Assembly: GCA_023269365.1 (NCBI GenBank)
Contig: JAHFTN010000087.1
Location: 1-7,118, forward strand
Direction: 5' to 3'
Origin: Chlamydiota bacterium
GTDB taxonomy: Bacteria > Chlamydiota > Chlamydiia > Chlamydiales > Rhabdochlamydiaceae
DNA length: 7,118 bases
Shown: positions 1-5,179 of the stretch, piece after piece
Position numbering within the stretch: the stretch's first letter is position 1
Layout: each line of letters starts with the position of its first letter
Notes under the pieces: generated by a model
Told to the model about the DNA's origin: nothing
The model's input: the letters and a program-made list of their open reading frames with translations, nothing else
Databases searched by the model: none
Made by a program: the position numbers and the translations under genes

Positions 1-1371
1 CGTCTCTGTTGTAAGTAAAGCATTTTCCATGATCTTCCCGCGGACGATCGGCACTTCATTTAAAGAGATGGAATACTCATCACTTTCTAAAATCGGAGAG
101 TCGGTACGGACATGGACCCCAGGGAACCGCACGCCGAGGTCTTGATAGAGGGCATGGCGCATTTTAGGGATCATATCTTCGATGAAAGTAGTCCCCTGCT
201 TATCTTTTCGAATCGTCTGGGAGAGGGCTTTCCCTACCTCCAAGATGACAGGAAGGGTGAGGGCATAGTCGCTAGCTCCCCCCTGGATGACGGCATGCCC
301 CTCGACATCTGTTTCCATCGTTCCAGTTCCGGCAGCTCCCCCAGCCTGGGTTCTTGCGGCCGTTTTTTTCGCGTTGTACCATACAGTGACTCCCACCCCC
401 AACATGGCAAGAGAGATGACGATAAAGATGATGGAAGGGAATCCCTTGATAAAGGCCATTAGGAAGATGACTCCCGAGGCGATCATGATTGCTTTAGGTT
501 GGTTGAGAAGCTGAGTCGAGATCTCTTTTCCCAGATTGGTATCTTGTTTTTCAGAAGAGACACGTGTCGTGACGATCCCTGCTGTCAAGGAGATCAGTAG
601 GGAGGGGATTTGTGACACTAAGCCAGCTCCGATAGAAAGAAGGCTATAGGTTTTGGCAGCTTGTAGGGCTGGCATCCCATGCATGGCTACTCCGATAATT
701 AAGCCTCCAATGATGTTGATGACTGCGATGACGATGCTGGCGATGACATCCCCTTTGACGAACTTCATCGCACCGTCCATAGCTCCATAGAGCTGACTCT
801 CTTTTGTCAGAGCTAAACGCAAATTTCTAGCTTGATTTGCATCGATGATACCGCTGCGCATATCGGCATCGATACTCATTTGCTTTCCTGGCATTGCGTC
901 AAGTGTAAAACGGGCTGCCACTTCAGCGACCCTTTCGGCTCCTTTTGTCACGACGATAAACTGGACAATGGTGATGATCAAAAAGATGATCCCCCCCACG
1001 ACGAAATTGCCTCCTACAACGAAATTTCCGAAGGCAAAGATAATATGTCCCGCGTTGGCGTGGAGAAGAATTTGTCGCGTCGCTGAAATCTCGATCCCTA
1101 AACGAAATAGGGTAGTGATCAGCAATAGAGAAGGGAAAATAGATAAGTGGACAGCTTTAGAGATGTAAAGGGCCACCATCAAGATGCCGATCGAGCCAGT
1201 GAGGTTAACTGCGATGAGGTTGTCGATGACGGTAGGGGATACGGGGATGATGATCATCATAATAAGCACGATGATGAACAGTGCCAAGACGATATCAGAA
1301 GAGGAGTTAATCATTTTCAATGCCCCATCGCTTCCTAGCGACCGGGACATCTTATTTAAGAAATTTCTCAT
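1..1371 (-). CDS. sctV: Type III secretion export gate protein SctV (CdsV/LcrD, FHIPEP family), C-terminus cut by window edge
   Basis: Inner-membrane export gate of the type III secretion system; family members form a nonamer that receives substrates from the cytoplasm. The frame is open from the ATG at 1371 to base 1, giving 457 residues. SctV proteins are usually near 700, so most of the cytosolic domain is missing. Hydrophobic segments lie near residues 26-44, 56-70, 77-90, 108-142, 207-230, 242-268 and 294-331. The FHIPEP signature is at about 144-171 and includes RFTLDAMPGKQMSIDAD. The start of the soluble domain is seen from about 365. The start codon overlaps the sctU stop as ATGA (4 nt), with GGAG 8 nt upstream, so translation is probably coupled to sctU. 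One oddity is Glu94 in FRLGIEIS, where I recall Asn in homologues. The family call is very secure. Confidence 0.96.
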   Translation of the reverse strand, partial: MRNFLNKMSRSLGSDGALKMINSSSDIVLALFIIVLIMMIIIPVSPTVIDNLIAVNLTGSIGILMVALYISKAVHLSIFPSLLLITTLFRLGIEISATRQILLHANAGHIIFAFGNFVVGGNFVVGGIIFLIITIVQFIVVTKGAERVAEVAARFTLDAMPGKQMSIDADMRSGIIDANQARNLRLALTKESQLYGAMDGAMKFVKGDVIASIVIAVINIIGGLIIGVAMHGMPALQAAKTYSLLSIGAGLVSQIPSLLISLTAGIVTTRVSSEKQDTNLGKEISTQLLNQPKAIMIASGVIFLMAFIKGFPSIIFIVISLAMLGVGVTVWYNAKKTAARTQAGGAAGTGTMETDVEGHAVIQGGASDYALTLPVILEVGKALSQTIRKDKQGTTFIEDMIPKMRHALYQDLGVRFPGVHVRTDSPILESDEYSISLNEVPIVRGKIMENALLTTET

Positions 1372-2441
1372 TTAAACAGCTCCACACCTGTTGTCTCCAA
1401 TGTTTCTAATCCTTCAAGCCAACGCAGAATCTCAGCAACGGCTTGATAGGTCTCCTCAGGGATATACTCGCTGATCTTTCCTTTTTCAAATAAAAGATGC
1501 GCGAGCGCCACATTTCTCATGATGGGGATCCCATACTCTTGTGCCTTTCTCATAATCATACTCGCCATGACCCCTCTTCCCATCGTTATAATTTTGGGCG
1601 CTGGCTCCACATCGCTGTTGTATTCCACCGCTACTGCGATGTGGGTCGGGTTGGTAATGATCGCTTTTGCTCGCTTGATCGACATGGGCCCTTCCTGGTA
1701 GGCGAGCTCCTGGGCGATCTGGCGCCGCTTCCCCTTAATATCGGGGTTTCCTTCCGTATCCTTATATTCCTGTTTTACCGCAAATTTTTCCATCTTCATT
1801 TCTTTTGCAAAGTTCTTTTTCTGGAAAATAAGGTCAAAAATAGCAATGGCACAAAAGAAAATCCCTACCCTAATAATGACTTTAATTAAGAAATCAGAAA
1901 AGACAAGAGCGCTGCCAAAGACGGGGATTGCAGCTGTTGCGACGATATTGGGGATGCTGTACCACACGACGCTGTAAATTAGAATTAGGGCTCCTGAAAT
2001 TTTGAAAATTGACTTCAATAGTTCAAAAAATGTCTTCATTTTGAACATATTTTTAATATTCGTTACGGGATTGAGCCGTTTGATATCGGGCTTCATCGCT
2101 TCCATGGAGAAGAGGGGGCCTACAACCAAAAAACTCACCAGGACCCCTATGCAAGAGGTCAGAACCAAAATGGGGATGCTCGTATTAAAAATAATTTCCA
2201 CAGCCTGGATCACAAGAGAGGGGGCAGCAGATTGTACATTGATGTTCGTCCCTGAAAGTTTGAACATCGTGATGATGTAATTGGATAGCGTCTTGAAGAG
2301 ATACCCAGAAAGCAAGATTGTCGATGCGATAGAGACGATAAATGTAAAGGCAGCGGGAAAGTCTTGCGACTTTGCCACTTGCCCCTTCTTTCTTGCGTCG
2401 CGCAGCTTCTTTGGGGTTGCAGCTTCTGTTTTTTCTGCCAT
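1368..2441 (-). CDS. sctU: Type III secretion switch protein SctU (CdsU/YscU, FlhB family)
   Basis: Inner-membrane component of the type III export apparatus. Family members cleave themselves at an NPTH motif, which lets the machine change substrate class. The 357 residues match the usual length (about 350-360). The basic N-terminus (MAEKTEAATPKKLRDARKKG) is typical. Hydrophobic segments lie near 29-51, 75-111, 142-165 and 173-206, followed by a charged linker at about 208-258. NPTH is intact at residues 264-267 (N264 codon at 1652-1650), so cleavage between N264 and P265 is expected. The TAAGGG before the start (2450-2445) combines the stop codon of the upstream exporter gene with a Shine-Dalgarno-like sequence 3 nt from the ATG. 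The gene is followed by sctV with a 4-nt overlap. It is complete and shows no sign of damage. Confidence 0.97.
   Translation of the reverse strand: MAEKTEAATPKKLRDARKKGQVAKSQDFPAAFTFIVSIASTILLSGYLFKTLSNYIITMFKLSGTNINVQSAAPSLVIQAVEIIFNTSIPILVLTSCIGVLVSFLVVGPLFSMEAMKPDIKRLNPVTNIKNMFKMKTFFELLKSIFKISGALILIYSVVWYSIPNIVATAAIPVFGSALVFSDFLIKVIIRVGIFFCAIAIFDLIFQKKNFAKEMKMEKFAVKQEYKDTEGNPDIKGKRRQIAQELAYQEGPMSIKRAKAIITNPTHIAVAVEYNSDVEPAPKIITMGRGVMASMIMRKAQEYGIPIMRNVALAHLLFEKGKISEYIPEETYQAVAEILRWLEGLETLETTGVELFK
1380..1383 (-). promoter_or_regulatory. Shine-Dalgarno site for sctV inside the end of sctU
   Basis: On the minus strand GGAG lies 8 nt before the ATG at 1371-1369, within the last codons of sctU. 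With the ATGA stop/start overlap it fixes the sctV start and suggests translational coupling, which would help hold the SctU:SctV ratio. The sequence and spacing are seen; the coupling is inferred. Confidence 0.6.
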
Positions 2442-2447
2442 AATCCC

Positions 2448-3056
2448 TTATAAAAGACTCAAAAATGCCATGATACCGAATCCTAAAATGAGAAGCCCTG
2501 CAATCCTGTTTACCCAGACCATGATCGGAGCTGTGATCTGCTTGCGAAATAGGGTCACCCCTTCGCTCAAGAGGATCCACCAAAAGCAAGACCCTACAAA
2601 GACACCAGAAACAAGGCGCAGCGCTTCACCATGGTCGGGGGAGAGGCCAAGGCCTGCAAAGATAGCCAAAAAAGAGAGGATAGTCAAGGGGTTTGTCAAC
2701 GTCAGTAAAAGTGTAGTGATAAAATCTACAAATAAGTTGCTAGATAATGTCACGGTGGTTTTAAGAGCTGCTGATTTAGAGAGGAAGGTTCTTCCTCCTA
2801 GATAGAGTAAAAAGACACCGCCTGTCAGGCGTATCCAGAATTGCCCTTGCATCAGGGTGTTGGAAATAAATGTCAGCCCAAACGCCGCTATTACGCCATA
2901 GAGAGTGTCGGCAACGGCTGCCCCCAATCCAGAAAACAGCCCCGAAAGTCGCCCAAATTGCAGCGTTTTGTGGATGCACAAAAGGCCAATGGGTCCAACG
3001 GGCGCTGCCACAGCAAACCCCAACATCGCCCCTTTAACAAAAAACCCTAGTTCCAT
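2448..3056 (-). CDS. LysE/RhtB-family amino-acid exporter (inner membrane)
   Basis: This 202-residue protein is highly hydrophobic and has the size of a LysE/RhtB-family exporter (about 200-210 residues, six membrane segments). The N-terminal region with APVGPIGLLCIHKTLQFG at about 18-35, followed by GLGAAVADTLYG at about 43-54, matches the family signature. The second half carries a TNPLTILSF stretch in the usual place. Hydrophobic segments can be drawn near 6-28, 38-64, 72-87, 110-137, 146-165 and 180-202. Family members export amino acids or related small molecules; the substrate cannot be read from sequence. It is the first gene of the minus-strand cluster with sctU and sctV, 6 nt before sctU. 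The ATG at 3056 has only a weak GAAG upstream, and the next upstream in-frame codons run into a TAA. Pairing with a secretion operon is unusual and may simply reflect insertion. Confidence 0.88.
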   Translation of the reverse strand: MELGFFVKGAMLGFAVAAPVGPIGLLCIHKTLQFGRLSGLFSGLGAAVADTLYGVIAAFGLTFISNTLMQGQFWIRLTGGVFLLYLGGRTFLSKSAALKTTVTLSSNLFVDFITTLLLTLTNPLTILSFLAIFAGLGLSPDHGEALRLVSGVFVGSCFWWILLSEGVTLFRKQITAPIMVWVNRIAGLLILGFGIMAFLSLL

Positions 3057-3208
3057 TGCTTCAGTGTGCGTTATTTTTTAATTACCTGCAAGTGTACACA
3101 AACAAAGCTTCTTGTGAGATCATTTCATTTCAACCATTTAATTTTCAATGTGTTAGATAAGAATGGAGACAAGAATATGTGACCATGTTAATATGACTAT
3201 ATTGGGTT
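3057..3208. other. AT-rich intergenic region between the divergent exporter and toxin-antitoxin genes
   Basis: This is the non-repeat part of the 337-nt gap between the exporter start (3056) and the antitoxin start (3394). I see no credible gene, tRNA or other RNA. An 8-bp perfect palindrome, GTGTACAC, lies at 3092-3099, about 36 nt upstream of the exporter start. It could be an operator but may be chance. No convincing minus-strand -35/-10 pair was found for the exporter. A modest plus-strand promoter candidate is listed separately. The rest of the gap is the palindromic element at 3209-3381. Confidence 0.5.
3166..3194 (+). promoter_or_regulatory. Candidate sigma-70-type promoter for the toxin-antitoxin pair
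   Basis: GAGACA (3166-3171) matches 4 of 6 bases of the -35 consensus, and TAATAT (3189-3194) matches 4 of 6 of the -10 consensus, with a 17-nt spacer. A start near 3201 would place the whole palindromic element in the leader of the antitoxin mRNA. TATATT at 3198-3203 is a better -10 but has no matching -35. This is weak support in AT-rich DNA, so treat it as a guess. Confidence 0.28.
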
Positions 3209-3243
3209 TATACCCAAACTACTTCAAAAGTTGGCTTTCCTCA
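3209..3243 (+). repeat. Left terminal inverted repeat of the palindromic element
   Basis: This 35-nt arm matches the reverse complement of 3347-3381 at 34 of 35 positions. It starts TATACCC and ends CTTTCCTCA. The flanking bases just outside (TTGGGT at 3202-3207) are themselves complementary to ACCCAA at 3212-3217, giving a small extra palindrome across the left junction. Confidence 0.9.
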
Positions 3244-3279
3244 GCGTCGTTAGCCGCTGAATTTGGTTCCATCTGCATC

Positions 3280-3301
3280 GCCCAACTCATTCGAGTTGGG
3301 C
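3280..3301. repeat. Central 9-bp hairpin at the tip of the palindromic element
   Basis: GCCCAACTC pairs with GAGTTGGGC around an ATTC loop. It is the apex of the long foldback. It lacks a following T-run on either strand, so it is not an intrinsic terminator by sequence. Confidence 0.85.
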
Positions 3302-3346
3302 TGCTTCGATGTCGGCTTCGCCTGGACCAAATTCAGGGCAACTCCT

Positions 3347-3381
3347 TGAGGAAAGCTAACTTTTGAAGTAGTTTGGGTATA
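3347..3381 (-). repeat. Right terminal inverted repeat of the palindromic element
   Basis: Mirror of the left arm with one difference. It ends at 3381, only 1 nt before the antitoxin Shine-Dalgarno sequence and 12 nt before the antitoxin ATG, so the element forms the immediate upstream sequence of the toxin-antitoxin pair. Confidence 0.9.
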
Positions 3382-3382
3382 T

Positions 3383-3387
3383 GGAGG
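3383..3387 (+). promoter_or_regulatory. Shine-Dalgarno site of the antitoxin gene
   Basis: GGAGG lies 6 nt before the ATG at 3394, an ideal spacing. This selects ATG 3394 over the longer TTG start at 3373, which would lie inside the repeat arm and lacks a ribosome binding site. The end of the repeat stem is 1 nt upstream, so a folded leader could affect ribosome access. Confidence 0.8.
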
Positions 3388-3393
3388 ATTTAT

Positions 3394-3624
3394 ATGACAG
3401 AATACATGAAAGCTTCGCAATTTAAAGCGAGTTGTTTACAAGTCATGGATAGAGTACAGAGAACAGGAAAGAAAATTACAATTACAAAACGCAATATTCC
3501 CGTTGCACAGTTGGTTCCTATGGAAACAGAGGAGTCATCAGCTTTTGGAAAATTAAAGGGGACGATACATATTAAGGGGAATTTAATTTCTCCAATTAAT
3601 GAGGACTGGAATGCCGCTCATTAA
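3394..3624 (+). CDS. Phd/YefM-family antitoxin of a type II toxin-antitoxin pair
   Basis: A 76-residue protein that probably binds and neutralises the PIN toxin encoded just downstream and represses its own operon, as Phd/YefM-type antitoxins do. The N-terminal half (MKASQFKASCLQVMDRVQRTGKK at about 5-27, ITITKRNIPVAQLVPM at about 28-43) has the helix and strand pattern of the Phd/YefM DNA-binding fold. The C-terminal part (FGKLKGTIHIKG, then SPINEDWNAA) fits the flexible toxin-binding tail. The start is set by GGAGG 6 nt upstream. The last 14 nt overlap the toxin frame. A hand count over 3421-3480 gives 20 G+C in 60, against 34 in 60 over 5221-5280 in ychF, so its composition differs from the core genes. 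The stop is TAA at 3622-3624. Confidence 0.85.
   Translation: MTEYMKASQFKASCLQVMDRVQRTGKKITITKRNIPVAQLVPMETEESSAFGKLKGTIHIKGNLISPINEDWNAAH
3601..3604 (+). promoter_or_regulatory. Shine-Dalgarno site of the toxin gene within the antitoxin frame
   Basis: GAGG lies 6 nt before the ATG at 3611. An upstream in-frame ATG at 3599 has no such site and would overlap this one. The toxin start is therefore best placed at 3611, which gives a 14-nt overlap with the antitoxin. Confidence 0.65.
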
Positions 3625-4051
3625 ACACCTGAAACAACACACAATTCTCTTAGATACGCACATTTGGATTTGGGTCATGACAGCTGATCCCATATTAAAA
3701 TCTACCTTCCGCAAAGAGTTCGAAGCTATTTTAAAGACGCGCGATGTGTTAATTTCCCCTATTTCTGTTTGGGAAGTCGGGATGCTTATAGAAAAAAAAC
3801 GGATCAACATTGAAATGGATGTGCAAGAGTGGGTAGATAAAGCTTTAGAAACGAGGGGCTTTAAATTGGTTCCTATTTCAGCGCGTATTGCCATTCAAAG
3901 CACTAGGTTACCGGGCATCGTCCATGGAGACCCAGCGGATCGACTTTTGATTGCAACGGCTTGTGAGGAAAGCGCAGTGTTAGTAACTTGTGATGAAAAG
4001 TTGTTGCATTACGGCGAAGACAAACTCATTAGCGTTCATAATCCTTGTTAG
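3611..4051 (+). CDS. VapC-like PIN-domain toxin (putative ribonuclease)
   Basis: A 146-residue PIN-domain protein, probably the RNA-cleaving toxin of the pair; VapC-type relatives cut tRNA or rRNA with a metal-dependent acidic site. The expected acidic residues are visible: D15 in LLDTHIWIW, E55 in SPISVWEVGML, D107 and D110 in HGDPADRLLIATA, and D128 in LVTCDEKLL. All are intact, so the protein should be active. The length is normal for the family (about 125-150). GAGG at 3601 supports the ATG at 3611; starting at 3599 would add four residues. It follows the antitoxin with a 14-nt overlap, implying coupled translation. It ends 6 nt from the stop of the convergent methyltransferase gene. The RNA target cannot be predicted. 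Confidence 0.9.
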   Translation: MPLIKHLKQHTILLDTHIWIWVMTADPILKSTFRKEFEAILKTRDVLISPISVWEVGMLIEKKRINIEMDVQEWVDKALETRGFKLVPISARIAIQSTRLPGIVHGDPADRLLIATACEESAVLVTCDEKLLHYGEDKLISVHNPC

Positions 4052-4057
4052 AAGGGC

Positions 4058-5179
4058 TTAGTTTTTAAGCTGGTAAAGGCTGACTGTAAGGCCTCCATGC
4101 TGCAGTGGCCATTCTGATAAGACGGGGCAACCGGTTGCTCTGACAAGATGGAATGAAGAGGCGAGGAGATACCCCCAAGGAGTCGCGGAGCACTGGGTCT
4201 TCATGAATCTCCCTAAGTCCTTATAGAGTTCCGGTGGAGCTTCCATCCTTTTGCCAAAGGGGGGATTGGTTACAAGGAGGGTAGGAGATTGAGACAGGCG
4301 TAACTTATTCACAGGGCTATTTAATAAGAGCACCTCTTTTTCAAAACCCGTTTTGCGAAGGTGCTCCTTACAGAGGGCAACACTGTTTTTATCGCTGTCG
4401 GAACCAATAATGTGTGCAGAAATTCCAGGGTGTCTCTTAGCATTGTGGTAAGCTTTAAAAGCGTCCCACTCTTCTTTCTTAAAAGAGGGGAGGTGGATAA
4501 ATCCCCATTTGTTGCGAAAAAAGCCGGCAGGGGTGTCCGTCGCCATGCAGGCAGCTTCGATGAGAAAGGTGCCACTGCCACAAAAAGGGTCGCACAGGAC
4601 CTCCCTTGCGCAATACTGAGCGCGCATCAAAATGGCAGCGGCGAGGGTCTCTGGGAGGCTGGCCTCTCCACTGACCTCTTTCCATCCCCGCTTATAGAGG
4701 GGAGCTCCCGAGGTGTCAAAACTTAAGGTTGCTTTATTCTTTTGGATAAAGATATTGAGTTGCACATCGGGGTTCTTTGTGTCTACAGAAGGCCTTGCAT
4801 CTTTCTTCTCGCGGATCGCATCGCAGACCGCATCTTTAACGAGTTGAGCCCCATAGAGAGAGTGGCGGATATGGGGATGGGAGATATTGGCGTCAATACT
4901 GAGAGTTTTTGTCTCGTCGAGGTAGTCGAGCCAAGGGATTTTCCTCACTTCTCTATATAGTGTCTCGGTATCAGGGCAATCAAACTGCGCTAGGGGAAGT
5001 AGAACGCGCGTGGCTAGACGACTTAAGTAATTTACTTTAAAAATGTTCTCAAAGGTGTTAGGAAGATAGACCCCACGATAACCCAGTCGTATATCGACAA
5101 GGCCCAAATTGTGGAGCTCTTCTTTCAAGAGGGGTTCTAAGTGGGCAGCGCAGCTGACAAATAAGTGGGTATTATGCAT
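4058..5179 (-). CDS. RlmL/YpsC-type THUMP-domain rRNA guanine-N2 methyltransferase
   Basis: A predicted S-adenosylmethionine-dependent RNA methyltransferase acting in the cytoplasm, probably on 23S rRNA by analogy with E. coli RlmL (m2G2445). It has 373 residues. That fits stand-alone forms such as B. subtilis YpsC (about 385) and not the 700-residue RlmL-RlmK fusion. An N-terminal ferredoxin-like/THUMP region covers about 1-155, with HSLYGAQLVKDAVCD at 106-120 and GAPLYKRGWK at 158-167. The methyltransferase domain has motif I DPFCGSGTFLIEAA at 197-210, an acidic motif GSDSD at 259-263 and the catalytic NPPFG at 305-309. The ATG overlaps the end of ychF by 8 nt, so the two are probably one operon. 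Only a weak GAG precedes the start. The family is secure; the exact target base is inferred. Confidence 0.9.
   Translation of the reverse strand: MHNTHLFVSCAAHLEPLLKEELHNLGLVDIRLGYRGVYLPNTFENIFKVNYLSRLATRVLLPLAQFDCPDTETLYREVRKIPWLDYLDETKTLSIDANISHPHIRHSLYGAQLVKDAVCDAIREKKDARPSVDTKNPDVQLNIFIQKNKATLSFDTSGAPLYKRGWKEVSGEASLPETLAAAILMRAQYCAREVLCDPFCGSGTFLIEAACMATDTPAGFFRNKWGFIHLPSFKKEEWDAFKAYHNAKRHPGISAHIIGSDSDKNSVALCKEHLRKTGFEKEVLLLNSPVNKLRLSQSPTLLVTNPPFGKRMEAPPELYKDLGRFMKTQCSATPWGYLLASSFHLVRATGCPVLSEWPLQHGGLTVSLYQLKN

Larger units (their letters stand above)
3209..3381. mobile_element. 173-bp MITE-like palindromic element with 35-bp terminal inverted repeats
   Basis: The element runs from TATACCCAAACTACTTC at the left to GAAGTAGTTTGGGTATA at the right. 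Its 35-bp ends are inverted copies with one difference (G3233 against T3357, which would pair as G-U in RNA). Inside, an 11-bp stem pairs 3257-3267 with 3326-3336, and a 9-bp stem (3280-3288 with 3293-3301) closes a 4-nt ATTC loop, so nearly the whole element folds into one long hairpin. Both ends are TATA, which fits a TA target duplication around a 169-bp core (3211-3379), as made by IS630/Tc1-type transposases. It codes for no transposase. The likely nature is a non-autonomous miniature element; an alternative is a family of intergenic palindromic repeats such as ERIC or similar. Multicopy status cannot be judged from this window. Confidence 0.8.

Noticed and set aside
112..1375. Plus-strand open frames opposite sctV
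   Set aside because: They are antisense shadows. The minus-strand frame encodes a continuous, well-conserved SctV, and the plus frames show no domain or ribosome binding site.
3280..3301. Apical hairpin of the palindromic element as an intrinsic terminator of the exporter or antitoxin leader
   Set aside because: The stem is followed by CTGCTTCGAT on one strand and TGCAGATGG on the other, with no T-run.
3163..3366. A 67-codon plus-strand frame running through the palindromic element
   Set aside because: Two thirds of it is translated from the repeat arms and apex, it has no Shine-Dalgarno sequence and it shows no recognisable domain. It is most likely a by-product of the repeat, although similar frames may be annotated as hypothetical proteins elsewhere.
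3599..3610. Upstream ATG at 3599 as the toxin start
   Set aside because: It has no ribosome binding site, and it overlaps the GAGG that is correctly spaced for the ATG at 3611.
4056..4070. Small hairpin GCTTA-GTTTT-TAAGC between the convergent toxin and methyltransferase ends, considered as a bidirectional terminator
   Set aside because: The stem is only 5 bp and neither strand has a T-run after it.
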